Of a stretch of 64,000 nucleotides of DNA, positions 23,010 through 36,000 are shown piece by piece (the first letter of the stretch is position 1; every line of letters begins with the position of its first letter). The position numbers were made by a program, and so were the translations under genes. This stretch comes from Lasiosphaeria ovina (Eukaryota; Ascomycota; Sordariomycetes; Sordariales; Lasiosphaeriaceae). Location of the stretch: contig JAULSN010000006.1 of NCBI GenBank assembly GCA_033439765.1, positions 1,240,001 through 1,304,000 on the forward strand, given 5' to 3'. The notes under the pieces are model-generated. The model did not search any database. It was not told the DNA's origin and saw nothing but the letters and a program-made list of their open reading frames with translations.

Positions 23010-23912
23010 GGTGGAGATGGAGGCCGTGTAACAAAAAGGGGCAACTGTTCTCTGGATACCGTGAACAGGTACTTTTAGGGAGCCCCATGGGTGTTTCAGT
23101 ATGGGGGATGAGTGAGAGGGGTATAGATGATGCATTTGACCCCTTTTCGCCATTTTATTTTTTATTTTTAGGGGGGGGGGGAGGGGGAATCTTCAAAAAC
23201 AAAACAAGCACGGCCATGCGTGTCCTGAGGCTTTTGTTCGGGGACGCATCGCCAAATAAGGGACTGGTTCATGAATTTCCCTGCTCTCTTCCTACATATA
23301 TGTATCTTACCTGAGGTATGTATGGGGAGGGAAGGAAGGAAGGAGGGAACAAGAAAGCCCGAAAAATAAAAGAAACAAAAAATAATTCTGCCAACACCAC
23401 CACCGGTTCCAATTATCGCAGCCCTTTATTTCTATTGCCAGTCATGTGAGTTTCCGATTAGTATACTCTTTTCCGACATTTGTTTGCACAAACAACGGAA
23501 CTCAGGGTTTTGAGCAATTTGAGGGCTTGGAAGTTAAACAAGTCCAGGAGGTGATCTGTGAGATAGTAGAAACTAAAACTGTTTAAATCTTTAAAGTCCC
23601 TAAAAGGCACTCTGGGCGGTGCTGTTTCCATTTCATCTTTCCATTTCATCATCCTCCGTTGCCGCTTGAAATGGCGTCGCCCTTGTTGGATTGAGTTGCC
23701 CCAACCCCTGTTCGCGAAAAACGGACTCTGGGCGTGTGGCCACCCGGGAAATCCCCGGCAGTCGCCGCGAGTCAGGAGGCCCGGGGCACAGTCATCCAAC
23801 AGAGTCCACGGCAAAAGAGGCCCAAAAGAAACGCAGGGCTACTTAGGCCCTAGGTTCAAGCCAAGTCATCCATCGGCACGAGAGTTCGCAGTTCTTTCAA
23901 TTCCCCGCTACA
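23010..23912. other. Intergenic region before the tRNA
   Basis: This is the 3' region of the sulfotransferase-like gene with an 11-G run (23171-23181) and A/T-rich stretches. No gene is seen. Confidence 0.4.
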
Positions 23913-23984
23913 TCCGATATAGTGTAACGGTCAACATATCGCGTTTTCACCGCGAAGCTCGGGGTTCGATTCCCCGTATCGGAG
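23913..23984 (+). tRNA. tRNA-Glu (anticodon UUC)
   Basis: The 72-nt gene folds as a full cloverleaf. The acceptor stem TCCGATA pairs perfectly with TATCGGA, with G as discriminator base. The anticodon stem CGCG/CGCG encloses the loop TTTTCAC with anticodon TTC. The T arm CGGGG-TTCGATT-CCCCG is perfect. The sequence is the usual eukaryotic tRNA-Glu layout and has no intron. A T-rich stretch just after 23984 supplies the RNA polymerase III terminator. It is the only tRNA found in the window. Confidence 0.96.
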
Positions 23985-24180
23985 TTTGTTTTTTGCCTAT
24001 TTGGGAGTTGCAAATCCACGTTACCTTCCTCTTTTGTGTTGGTTCGGTTTTTTTTAATCCCATTCAGTTTCGAGCTGTTTTGCATACAGCCCGAAGAGTG
24101 CATGATGAAGAAGCTGCGATTAGGCACGAGCGAGCGAGCGAGCGACCGACCGAAACATTCCTACCACGGTACATACAGCC

Positions 24181-24192
24181 AACCCTAACCCT
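24181..24192 (+). repeat. Telomere-repeat-like motif AACCCTAACCCT
   Basis: Two C-strand telomere units lie about 200 bp downstream of the tRNA gene and at the left end of a 4.3-kb gene-free stretch. It could be the template of a telomerase RNA, a telobox protein site, or chance. Confidence 0.4.
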
Positions 24193-24791
24193 TTCGTAAC
24201 TGGTTCTCCTTTCATCCCCAAGCAAAGTTCCATTGAACCAACACACATCTTTATTTCAACGGGTTTCGTTGACGGGTAATAACGTGTCACCTCCACGCAG
24301 TCAAGAACCTTCATTCAATCAAAACCCGACGTCTCTTATTCCATTCGAAATCCGTATAGTATTTTTTTCAGTTCCAACCTGCATCCGGCTCGTATCAGCT
24401 TTGCAGTCTTGCCTAAGTTGCCTCGCAGGCAGAACCGCCAAAAGCTTACCTTACCTACTTGCCTTCAGGCACATCCCCTCAGGGGTCCAGTATTTGGCAT
24501 GTGAAAATAGACGCCAGCGCCGAGCCAGGGCCAAACAAAAAGGGCAATCGCTAGACCCAGAAGACGACGTGGGGGTCGCCATTGGGATTGGGCCCTTCCG
24601 CGGCGAGTCAAGACGACGTCAACGAGAGAGGCCCGGTTGCCTCTGGCTGACACGGCTGTCCCAAAGAAGGGCTAAAGCCGCACTACGAAGCTCAATAAGA
24701 CGGGCTCGCGATCTGTCGGTTCGAAATTGTCAGGAATGTTTGGCGCCAGACACACTTTGACAATGAACGCCCGCCACAGTCGACCCCCCTG

Positions 24792-24826
24792 ACTGGCTGG
24801 CTGGCTGGCTGGCGGCTGGCTGGCTG
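24792..24826 (+). repeat. (CTGG)n microsatellite
   Basis: A tandem CTGG repeat with one short interruption lies in intergenic DNA. Confidence 0.8.
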
Positions 24827-27165
24827 CCGGCCTAGTGACGCCATCCCCGCAGCCGGCTGACGTCCGTCATCTTGCCAGTGGCACATCCGAGTGGACGCCG
24901 CTCCGCCTGGTTCGTTGTTCGGGGCCCCCCCAAATATCTGTCAGAACCTGTCAGGGGTCGTTCCTGCCCCCCCCCCCCCTCTCTCTCGTTCAGTCCTGTT
25001 TGTCATCGCCCACAAGTCTGCCATGTCTCTTGCAGTACAAGCGCCCCTAAGTAAGAAGTAGGCATGTCCCTTCACCAATACGGCGGACCGACTATGGCTC
25101 CTGGGCTTCGGGTCTGATCTGCACCTCTGCAGTTTTGCCAGGTGGTATTCCCGCCTTGCTGGCATCTCTTGTCCGACTCCATCTAACACACGTCGTTGTT
25201 TTTTTGTTTTTCCTTTTATTTTGTTTTTCGTCAACTGAGACCTTTCCACGCTGTCTCAGAGGCGTGTTGGGGGGAAAGGGGTTGGGGTATGTGCATGCAG
25301 CCAGCTCCGTCAAAGGTGAGTGGTAACGCTTCTCACTGCCCGGGGAAAAGTATACTACGTATTGCCTGGTACGGGATACCGTCAACCGCAGACCGCTTCT
25401 CTTTCTCCTCTTCTTCCCCTTTCCGGCCTGTGACATGCCCCCCCCCCCCCGCGCGCTCGTTTTCGTCCGTCTCTCCCTTGTGTAAACATGTTGCATGTTG
25501 CCTTTTGCCCGCCTGCTCCATTCGCTAATCTTGATGCCACTCACTCTCTCTCCATATCCTGCTGCTGTCCCACCGCGTCCAGCATGCCGCCGCCACTTGA
25601 TCACCTGCTGGCCCCCTCTCTGACGATTGCGCTGCTGCTGCTGTGTCAGAGACATGCGCGTTGGACACAACCCAACGCTCTCGTGTCGTCGGCCTGTTAA
25701 TGTGGCGCTGACGACCACGTCTCTTTCTTCATGTGTCCCCAGGCAGGCTGTGGAAAGTGCTACTGCGTGCATTGGCCGGACAGCATTGGCTGGGATCTCT
25801 CTTTCTCTCTATCGCAGCCGAGGCGTGGTTTGTTTCCTTCTCCTTTCCTTCGTCTTTGCGGCTCACCTCGACGGGCAAACAGTAGAAAAAGGAATAAAAA
25901 ACAAACCACGCTGGCGTGTCTTGCCCGCAAGTCATCTGTCCCTGTCCCCTTCTTTTGAGTGGACGGGACCAGGTGGACAGCAGAACCGCCTGTTTTACGT
26001 GGCGAGTGTAAATGCTTCGTTCCGATTCGTCCACGCGGCATTCGAGATGAAAATGGCGTTTTATATTGACGGCTGCTTTGCTACCACCACCACTACTACC
26101 GATGCTGGCTTTTTATTTGCCTTCTGGCGCACAAGACGTCGGTTCCGAGAATGGTGGCTACCCGCCAGCAACTGCAAGCGGCGGCGGCGGCAACAGCTCC
26201 AAGGCCGTGGGTCAGTGGCAGCCCGCAGGGCCATGATTTTCTCTCTTTTGGAAATTTCTCGTTCGTTATCCCCAGGTAGGTATGTTTCCTGACCGCTTCT
26301 TGGCAGCTGTACGAGAGGGTGCACATGTGTGGCATGTGTCTAGACGTCTGCGCCGAGTCGCGTTTTGCAATATATATCATATGCCCGTGTCTCTCGAGCT
26401 TTTATCGTCCTGCATGCATACGACAGGTGGTTATGTTGCCCCATCTCCCCTCCCCAAATCCTGCAGGCCACGTGGAACAACAAAGGCCCGGTGATTAGCA
26501 AAGAAAAGGCACTTTGTGCCAGAGGACCCAACCACATGCAGACGTTTGACACAGGAAAGAAGACGAAGAGACGATTGACGTGCGCCCAACTGGCTACTAG
26601 GTATCTAACTAAGCGCCCTAAAAGTCTGGAAGACGAAATACTCGACGTGCTCGCTCGCTCTCTCTCTCAGCGGGGCAGCCCGGCGAGGCCGAGTAAGAGA
26701 AGGTAAACTAGGTATGTAATTAATTACGTGACATGCAGGCAACCTTGTTATGCCAGTTGGCTGCCGTACCGGAGCATACATACATACCTACCAAGGCAGG
26801 CAGGTAGGCGGGTAGGTGGTATCCGGGGGCCTATCTTAGGCAGGCATGCAATCCGCCGAATAGCAGACGGAATAATAGAAGGGTGGTGTGTCTATGTTTC
26901 TTTCCATCTCTCTCACTCCCTCACAAAAGCCAGACAGACAGACATACATGATCACCTCAACCAGGTCTGCCCTGCCCTGCCCTGCCCCATCCCACCGCAG
27001 CCCGCCCGCCAGCTCACTCACCGATCCCATTGCACAACCTCGCACACCGACTCCAGCTATTCCCCCCCCCGGGCGGCGGGGTTTGGCTGGCCGGTTACTC
27101 AGCCTCACTTTTGACTTGACCTACGAACGTGTGTGCGTGTGTGTGATCCGGCATCTGAGACAAGC

Positions 27166-27189
27166 CAGGCAGGCAGGCAGGCAGGCAGG
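27166..27189 (+). repeat. (AGGC)n microsatellite
   Basis: About six AGGC units lie in intergenic DNA. The same unit recurs as a longer array at 56077. Confidence 0.8.
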
Positions 27190-27546
27190 TAGGCAAGATG
27201 GGCCTAATTACCTAACAGGCGGAACCAATACAGGCATGGTATCAACATGTGCTGCGGGCGCTGTCACTGTCTGGGGGTATGACAAGCAGAAACACACATA
27301 AGACGAGCAGCAGTTCATGTGATGAGAGGGGAAGGGGGATGCACCACAGAAGAGAAACATACACGCAGAGACATATACACATACACGACTGCTGTAATGA
27401 TCGTGGGGTCTCAGATCGCGCGTGACAAAAGCGGGGAGACCAAGAAGAAGAAGAAAAAAACCGCCCCTCCTTTTCTACCTACTCTTCTCTATCCCGCGTG
27501 TTGTCGCGTGTGGTGTAGTGTCTTGGAGTGAGTCAGTCAGAGTCGG

Positions 27547-27572
27547 TCGGTCAGTCAGTCAGTCAGTCAGTC
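27547..27572 (+). repeat. (GTCA)n microsatellite
   Basis: About six tandem GTCA units, followed by a run of TCTTG units to about 27602. Confidence 0.8.
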
Positions 27573-28508
27573 GCCCGGGTTCGTCTTGTCTTGTCTTGTC
27601 TTTCCCAACTCCCCAAAGGATAGGATAGATAGGTAGCCAATCGGCCGAGAGCTACCGTAGCGTCCGCCTTCTCCGCGAGGCTATATTCCCCGGCTCCGAG
27701 CCGGCTGTCACTCGAGCGCTCGTGGGCATGAATTCGTCAAACACAATGAAAGTGGCTAGCCCGAGCGATTTACCAAGTCTCTTGCTAGTGTAAGGTGCTT
27801 AGCCGGTGTCGGAACGCTCGACTATTTCTGCTTTGCTCGCAACGCCCATACGTTGCAAAGCGACGAGGCACGACTGTCAAGTTTTCTGGAACCCGTGGGG
27901 CAATAACCATGCTTCGTAAAGACTAAACCCCTCTGTCTAGATTATCGGGAAATGTTTCTGCTGCTTGTTGTACAAAATATCAAACGCCCGCCTGCCCTAG
28001 TCTGCCCTGCTCACGTTGTCGTCAACACAAGTCATTAGTCAATCCGTCCTTTTCCTTCGTATCGAGTTTAGTCCATAAACCGAAGTGGCTTTGTTCCTCG
28101 AGTACCACCACAAGTGTTCCCAACCTAACCCAATCCATAAGCCGGCCCAAAGGCTCGTCATAACAAGAAAACCCAAAAGGGGTTCATGTACCAGCACAGC
28201 ACAAGCCCAACATAATATCTATATGGTACACACACGTTTTACGCTCCCACTATCGAGAGGAAAACGTCTCAGAAGGAAACAACGGCTCGCCTTAAAATGG
28301 AGCCACGTTTTGGAATGACGCGCGGGGGAAGGGGGAGAAAGGGAGAACAGCTTTGACCAGAAAGGAAGAAGGGGAACATTGGTCATTCAAAAGGGCGGTA
28401 AAGGTAGAGAGAAATGGCTAGCGGTGGTTGTACGACCGCAGAGACACGGTGTACATACAGGCCTGCCCCACATCTCCCCCTTTTTTCACCCCCCCCCCCG
28501 GGCTGCAA

Positions 28509-30019
28509 TTAGACGCTGCCGCAACTCATGCTGGTCGTATGGAGGCGCTTGGGACTGTCAAGGTCGTCGTCGTACGCGCTGCCTTCACCGTCGCTCAAGG
28601 GAGCGCTTTTACGCGCCGTGTCGTAATCACTGCCAAGTTCTGTCGACGCGAGGACCTTGTTGCCTCGTTCCCCTGAGCCAGCGCTGCGGGCCGAGGCTAA
28701 CGATGTGGCGTCCGACTCGGCGCGCGCATTTTTAATCATGGCAGGGAGCTGGCGGCGGCGGGCATTGATGAACCAGTTGGATATTTGGTCTGGGGCGGGT
28801 GATGCACTCGGTCAGTTACTTGTCGATAGATTCCAGCGACACCAAAAAAAAAGGCAAAGAAACTTACTCATTTGCAGCCTCGTCCGACGTGCCAGTTCCT
28901 GTTTTTCGTCTTCGCTGGGATACGGGTGGTTCAGGTGGGCGCCAAACCAAGCCCAGAGCTTGTCCGTCGTTTCCTTGGGCAAATTTCCGCGTCGTTTCCG
29001 CTGCTTGTTGGGGCCGCTTCCATTCAAACCCACTGGTCCCATCTCGCCGCCGCCGCGCATGTAGTCCTGATATCCCGAGACGTACGCTGCGGGAGAGAAT
29101 GGCGTCCGGTCGAATGACTGTGCAGACCCAAGTGAAAGTGACTGATTGCGGGAAGGATGGTGGCTTCCGAAGAAGGGGCTGTTTCTGCTGAAGTGAGGAG
29201 GCACTCCAACCGTCTCGTTTACGCCAGCCGCTCCATGGTGGTGGCTCATAATATGCCTTGGACCGTCCGAGTAGTCATCGTCACTTGAGCGGCCGCGAAT
29301 CCGGGGCGTTGTAGCACTGTCCCTTTCAAAGTTCATGTTGGGCAACCTCGGCAGGATAGGCCGAGATGCAGAAAATTGATCTGAAATTTCCATAGGGCCT
29401 CCCGAATCTCTCATCGACGGGAGGCTTCCAGTGGTATGTGGCATGGCGTGGGGACTCGGGAGGGAGTGGCTCGTCCAGCTCTCGGTGGCCGATCTTTGGT
29501 GGGCAAAAGTAGGTGAAATCTCGCGGCTCCATGGCAGCATCTGCCCATCTCTTTGAGGGCTCGTGTAGAGTCTCGGGATTTGACTGTGCCTCTCCTCAAT
29601 CTCAGCTCGGCCGACCGAAGTTCGCCCGCGCTTTTTCGGGTTTGGAGAATGCGTGAAAGACGGGAATGCTGTGCCAACCGGAGAAGTAGTAGACGAAGGT
29701 GCCCTGGCGTTAGTGTCTGAAGGCAGGATTCGGAGTTGGAGCTCTGGGAACGCCTGGAGACAGGGTTAGTACCAAGAGATACAATCCCAGCCAGTGGTGT
29801 TGATGTGTGTACCTGACGGATTGATGGCAATTCAATCTTCTCAAAGTCGTTTTGGCGCCTTGACGAAGCGTACTCGGGTTGTCTGGCCCCACCCCACCCG
29901 AAATCACGCTGGGACGCCGAGTGGGGAGCGTGCTGGGCGGTGACGATCATCGACATTGTGGAATCTCTGCTTGTTTGCCCTCGAACGATATCCGTAGTAA
30001 CGGACGGTCTAATTTCCAT
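28509..30019 (-). CDS. TALE (KN-type) homeodomain transcription factor
   Basis: Three exons on the minus strand, 30019-29813, 29753-28868 and 28789-28509, give 457 residues. The homeodomain spans about residues 321-382. Its three-residue loop extension (helix 1 ends WFGAHLNHPYP, then SEDEKQELA) places it in the TALE/KN class, and the recognition helix reads NQISNWFINARRR. An intron of 78 bp splits the homeodomain just before that helix, with a GTAAGT donor. The rest is disordered and rich in Ser, His and Pro, and the tail is acidic (DGEGSAYDDDLDS). Fungal relatives regulate hyphal growth, conidiation or fruiting-body development; the role here is inferred only from class. The Met at 30019 is preferred because more upstream in-frame residues look like leader DNA. 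Its upstream side faces a 14.5-kb gene desert. Confidence 0.9.
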
Positions 30020-33000
30020 AAGGGAGGAGCCGACCAAAAAGAGAGAGGGAAAACGATTTATATGTCTCCGCAAGGATAGCAACTCCTATATTCCAGTCAG
30101 TAAACCAGTACTCGAATCGACTCAGGCTCTGGCTAGGCCAGGCTGCCCATGACATAAGGCTCAGTGATGGGGTTATCCACCTCTAGAGCAGTTTACTCAG
30201 TGACAGCCAGTCAAGTGCGCAAGTTAACGGGCCGTTTCTTTCAAATACCCCAGCTCCAGGTGTTGCCCGCACTACCTGTAGTAATGCTGCAAGAGAGACT
30301 TGGAGATGAAAGAGCCGTTCGGTTCTAACATCGGCGAGCTGCAAGGGACAGTCGTTCAAGACTGGGAGCGCTTGCGGATGTCGGCAATGCTCAGGGGCTC
30401 GAATATAGTGAATGTGTGAAGAGATGTTTCCGTCCAGGCAGTAGTGAATGGAGTATCGTAATGGATACACAAAGGCCAGAACTGGTATCGAAGAAAGCAG
30501 GTGGCAGTCTTTTATGAGAACAGCCAAGTCGCAGAACCTCGTTTTGATGGCGTTGACGACGGGTCCAACGGGTTGACGACGCACAGATTAGCGCTCCCAA
30601 GGAAATGCTAGTCGCGTGTCGAAAGAGTCGTAACGGCGTGAAGTTAAAACCGACAGGTCCCAGGAGAAACGAACAAGCCCGGCTATCCAGCAAAGGGCCC
30701 AAACCGACCAAGACTCGGGATTGGCAACTCGCGGGTTCGAGGAGGGGAAAAAAGGCAGCTAAAGGAGGCCAAAAAGAGTCATATTAAAAGTTGGAGCGGA
30801 CTGTCTGGAGACGACTAGGGCACATCGAGTCCCCCGGCATGGCAACCGAGCAGGGGGGGCGAGGATGACATCGATGTCTGCCGTCGAGGGTAGGGTAGTG
30901 TACAGTTGAGAGCACTAGACAGACGGGGAGGACAGGGACAAGGTACTAAGCCCGTCACTGGAGCACGAGGCAGGCCTGAGGTACTGTGTGGGCCCCGGGT
31001 CTAGCCTTCGCAGCTGTGGTGGTGGTGCTGCTGCTGCTGCTTCTGCTGGTACCGGTGCTTGGGTGCTTGATGCAGTGGCAGATAGACAGAGGGATCCAAT
31101 ACAATACGGCGGTGGGCCTGACGAGAAACGTATAGGGGAGTACTGGTCTGGACTGGGCCGTACTGGGTAGGAGGCGTCTATGTACTTCGTACTGCACATG
31201 GGTATAGTATAAGGTGTCCGTACGTAGCTAACGGCCTCAACCGTTAACCAACGCCTACGACTGACGGTAGGAGCTTCGGTGGCGTCGCCTTAGGGGAGCA
31301 GCACTAGCAGGAGCAGCAGCGAGCTCGACATGGCAGACTAGAGTGCTGCGATATGGGTGCCAGAGGCGAAGTGGGCCCGGGGGGAGGGGGGAGGGCCACG
31401 AATCCAGCACAGCGCTTGTCAATGGAGACGTGGGTAGTGCATGTGTGTACGGAGTATACAGACATACATAGACTGACTGACAGCCTGGCATGCCGAGGGC
31501 TGAGCAATGGGAGAGGAAGCAAGCCAGAGCCCATGTGGAAACAGGGTGACTCGGTAGGCCAGGGAGCCTGGGTGTACTCTCGGTAGGGCGGCCGTAGGTT
31601 CAGTACCATACTAGGCAGAGGTAGGGAGGTGATTAGCAAAGTGTTAGTGTGCAATACATAACATGCCTACATTCTCTGTACGGCTCTGGTGATAGCCGTA
31701 AGTACTTACTGATGTGCGCTGCAACAGGAAGAGCACCGCATACTAGTGCAGGGGTGTCCCCGTCCCCAGTCGTGGCCCCTCCCCCCCCCAAGGCAAGGTG
31801 CGAAGCCAGATGAAATTGCCCGATGGGCGAGCATTTCTGACAGGGAGATCCCTCCCACGGGTGCCATCGCATCTGCAGACACGCCCCCATTTCACAGTGC
31901 ACGCACGTTGCCGAGCACCTCTGGAGTCTGGGCGGCGAGAGGGGGCGAGCTCGGAAGCAGCACCACCCATTTGGCCAAGGTGCTTCCAATTGTCTGTCTC
32001 CGGTCTCCTGTCTCCAAGTGACTGAGTGCAGTGAGCGGCGGGCTGCGAACTGTGCTGTGCCGTGCAAGCTTCTGCGAGCATGGAAGCAGAGACAATGGAA
32101 GTAGAGATAACACAAGAACCGCCGCTCAGGCCTGCCTCTCCCGAGCGGCGGCCATTGGCGGCTTAGGTTGCTTCCATTGATTGCCCTGCCTCAGCTGTTT
32201 GCTTCTTTTCTTTTGGGAGCTCTCGCTCGAGCTGGGCAGCTTCCGGCGATTGTGCGTGCTCGTGAGCGGCTGCGACAAGCCCCAAAGGAAAACCGCCGGA
32301 CAGTCACATACTCGCAGGACAGGGACCATACTATGGCACACAATGGCCTCGAGCACCTGCGCCCGCGTCCGCGTCCACATCCACGTCCGTCCGCGTCCCC
32401 CCGCACCCGATTCCCAGCACTGAGGGTATGATGCCGAATTGCAGGTCTTTGTGGGGCAAGCGCGTCGTCACGACCGCGCCCGCGCCCGCGCTCCAGCGAG
32501 CGAGAGAGCGAGCAACGGACCCACGGCGCAGAATTGCACTTTGCACATGCTAGGGTTGCCGCGCGCGCCGACGACTCGTCCCAGTTAGTGCGACGTCTGC
32601 TAGTCTAGACTCTAGAGCATTAGATCGCCCCGAGTTCCTAGAACGGGCGTTGGCACCGTCAAAGTTAGCTATCTATAGACGCATATATGGATTACGCAGG
32701 CCTTTTGGTCCTTGGCTTGGCCTTGGTCCCAGGCATTGGGTCTGGCATTCGGTAGCTTTCGTACCTTGGCTACGGTTGGCCCAGTCTGTGTTAGAAATTC
32801 ACAGGCCCATGGGCAGCGAACAAACCTGTTGAGCATCAACTAGGGGAACTTCCCGCGGCTGGTGATTCCATGGTACTGGTATCCGAGGCTGGTTAGGTAG
32901 TCTTGCGCGCCCGTGTCCCGGTCTTGCATCTTTGCGGCCTCAGTCAACGCTTCTCATCAGGTGCCTGACCTAGGTAACTGGTACCTATCTGCCTGAGGTA

Positions 33001-36000
33001 GGTAAGGTCGATCCGGCTGAAGTGCGTTGATTGCTGGGTAGTCTCGGAGCAATGTGTGGACGGCATGCTCCATCCAGCAAGTAGGATGCGTGCGTGTGCA
33101 TCGGAAAATGCGAGTAGGCGACATCAAGGTCCATACCTGATTGTCAGGCTATCTGAATACTAAGGTATGTACACCGGAGTAAGGTACAGACAGACAGTAC
33201 CTGCCTTGGCTCCTATGAACCTGGACTTCAAATTTTCAAACCGGAATCACAAGAGTTGACTTGACGAGTAGCTCCTGCCACTGCTCCTGCCACTGCCATT
33301 GTAGTATCTGCTGATTAGGTTTGTCTTCTCCCCTGCCCCTTTCCTCTTTCTCTGTTTTCCCGGTCAATGGACCCCGAAAGTCGTCGGACTCGGCAGGAGC
33401 TTGGGACCGTGGCGTGCCTGGCGTGCCTAGGAGGGCAAGAGATCACCGAGCACCTTCCGTCCGCACACAAACGACTTCTCCAGGTCGGGAAGGCGCCAAG
33501 CCGGGGAGTCTTCGCAAGGAGCCTAGGAGCTGGGCTCGCTAGAGAACACCTAAGGTTCAAAGTCCAATTAGAAAAAACCGCACTGCAAAACTCAACCTAG
33601 CCTCAGTTTAAGCTCCCGCGCCACCCGTCAACCTCAAGATCCTGATCGCCTGGGGACCCAGTCACCAGGGGGGGGGTGGGGGGGGTTTGTTCAACGGTGC
33701 CCTCCCTACGGCTTTCCTAGCAATCAGCACCGTCGTGGCATCCAAAAATCACACCTCAGGCACAAAACACATCAACACTCAGCAGCAAGCACCACACAAA
33801 AAGACGCCGCTGGAAACCAAGAGCAATAGACGGGCGCATTGCCGAAGATGGGCTCGCAATTTGTGCAAATTCAGAACCAACCTAACCCTCCTCTCCAAGA
33901 CACGGACGCGCCCATGCTGTGCCATTCTGCGGGGACTGCCGTGCCGCCCCTGGAATGACGAATGACAATTTGACCTTCCCATCCGAGATCTCGGTGCCGA
34001 CACTGGTACTCCGGATCATCTAATGCTGTGCTTTGCTTTTGCGCTTCTTCTTGATAAAGCTTAGCCCACCGTGGGTGAGTTTGTTGGAATAGTGGTCGGC
34101 GACTAATCGACGCCTTTTTTTCTTTCCCCAGCGCGGGGGCGCGCGGCCACGGCATGATTCGCCAGGATTCTGCCATGGTTTCAACCTGAATGAAATACAC
34201 AACTTAAGCCACAATGGTCTCGAGTTGATAGCCTGGGAACGGCGCCAGAGCTATCAAGCAAAGTTTCAGCGCGTTTGGTTCAGGAACATCAAGTTCAAAG
34301 CCAAGGGCTATGACGACGCTCCAGCTTTTTGGGTCACTAATCAAACTGCACTAATTAGGCAATCCTCTAGAATAGACTAAGTCTAGTCCAAGAGGGCAAA
34401 CGATTCATGTTGTCATGCCAGTTACCAACCACCAAGGACAGATCAAGCTGATCATCCGCGCTGATCGACAATAGCTAGACATTTGTCGGGACAAGTTAGA
34501 GTGCGGAATCACCTTGTCTCGGATCACTGAACTGCGCAATACATCGTCTGCTTCATGTCCCTCACGGGCGTCCCTTGGGGGGGCAACGATACTAACCTGG
34601 ACAGATTGAATTGAGAGCTATGGGGCAAGCCCTCCTGGACATGGAAAGGCCTGATGAAGTGATTCTCCAGAACCTTTTGCGCCCTTTCCATTATCAGGTA
34701 GTGGTTCGAGTCTCAGCGCCATGAGCAATACCCGGTTCCGAGGAAAATCTTCATGAGGGGGAGATGCCGTTTCCCGCTGGGCTGCGATTGGCTTCGCAGA
34801 TCACAAAGAGGCGGCTGTTGGGCCCGTGGACCCCCCTGGCGGGAGTCCACCAACGAAACGCTTCCCACAAAGCGGCACGCTCCACCGGAAACAGGACCCG
34901 GCCTACCGGGAATCGGGGAAGGAATCGGGCTGATCAATCTCGGGTCGCTCAGGCTGGTCGTCCCGTGCGCGACACGCTAGCAAAAAAATGGTCAATGACT
35001 GCGCCTCTGACATTTCATTTCTTCCGGATCTGTCGCCAACTTTTGACTTCCGTTCCAAAACAGGAACAGCAACCATAAAGTGGCAGAGACCAAATCGGAC
35101 AACATGTCGGTGCTGAGAGATTGAGAAGGTCTCTGGTGTGCCCTAGGTCCCTGCTCTGTTCCAGAGCTGGCCAGGTTTTGTGCGGAGCCCTGACAGGGCC
35201 GCGGTTAAGCTTTCAACGGCCCAAAGCTTCTCGAACATCCAGCATGTACGAACACGCGTCAAAGGCCTGCTGATGACGATGTGTCTTCGGTGGTAATAGC
35301 AATTCTCATCCATGGATGCTTCGGTTTCGCGCATGAACACACCAAGCAAGGCCAATGCCATTGTCAGAAGCTGATTTGCTTTCAGCGACACCCCCGATAT
35401 TACAGTCACGTTTTCACCCTCGCCGATTTACATGCTCCCAAGGCCTCCAGACAGACCACCCAACCCATGAAAACGTCTTTCACATCCTTGCCAAACAGCA
35501 CACGGCTTGTCTCGTCTAAGGCTGCAGGACACATCGCAAGGACAAATCTCCATCCAGATGAAACATTAGCCCATCCCCCGCTACAGAGGTCCATTTTGCC
35601 GCTATATTACGAAATTGTCCGGATGGCCTAGTCTCAATTCGCAGTTGTCCGAGAGTCCTGTGTGTGACCAGGACTCAGGCTATCGAGACTTTGCTGACTG
35701 GAATGCCAGTTCGGTGGCCACAGGCGGGCGCCTCGGGGACATCTGATAATGGCGAGGCTATTTTTGAGTTGCAGCCACGCTTTGTAGTCAGATCTGCCAA
35801 CCGACTACAACGAATAGCAGGTCGCACGCAGATCGGTGCCCCGTCAAGCAAAACAAGGGGTGCGGGGAAAGACGAGTCGAGTGATACAGTCGGGTCGGCG
35901 AGGGGGATGTCGACGAAATCAAGCAATGCTCCTGTCCAGAGCCAGGATGAGCCTACGTATTTATGGCCGTCTGAGTCCGGATTCCATTGTCAGCCGCCCC

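Larger units (their letters stand above)
23985..28508. other. 4.5-kb gene-free region between tRNA-Glu and the homeobox gene
   Basis: No protein gene is supported on either strand. The region has a telomere-like 12-mer at 24181, CTGG, GGCA and GTCA microsatellites, 13-C runs at 24967-24979 and 25438-25450, and a compositionally normal block at 27640-28000 with dense palindromes that could be a non-coding RNA. The long open frames here are repeat-driven and have no family resemblance. Confidence 0.5.

Noticed and set aside
24700..24745. GGTTCGAAA motif suggesting a second tRNA
   Set aside because: The flanking bases do not form a T stem, and no acceptor stem is present.
25092..26292. Long open frames on both strands between tRNA-Glu and the homeobox gene
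   Set aside because: They follow pyrimidine/purine-rich strand asymmetry, which depletes stop codons, and contain no family motif.
34680..34725. GGTTCGAGTC motif suggesting a tRNA T-loop
   Set aside because: No matching acceptor stem, D arm or anticodon stem could be built around it.
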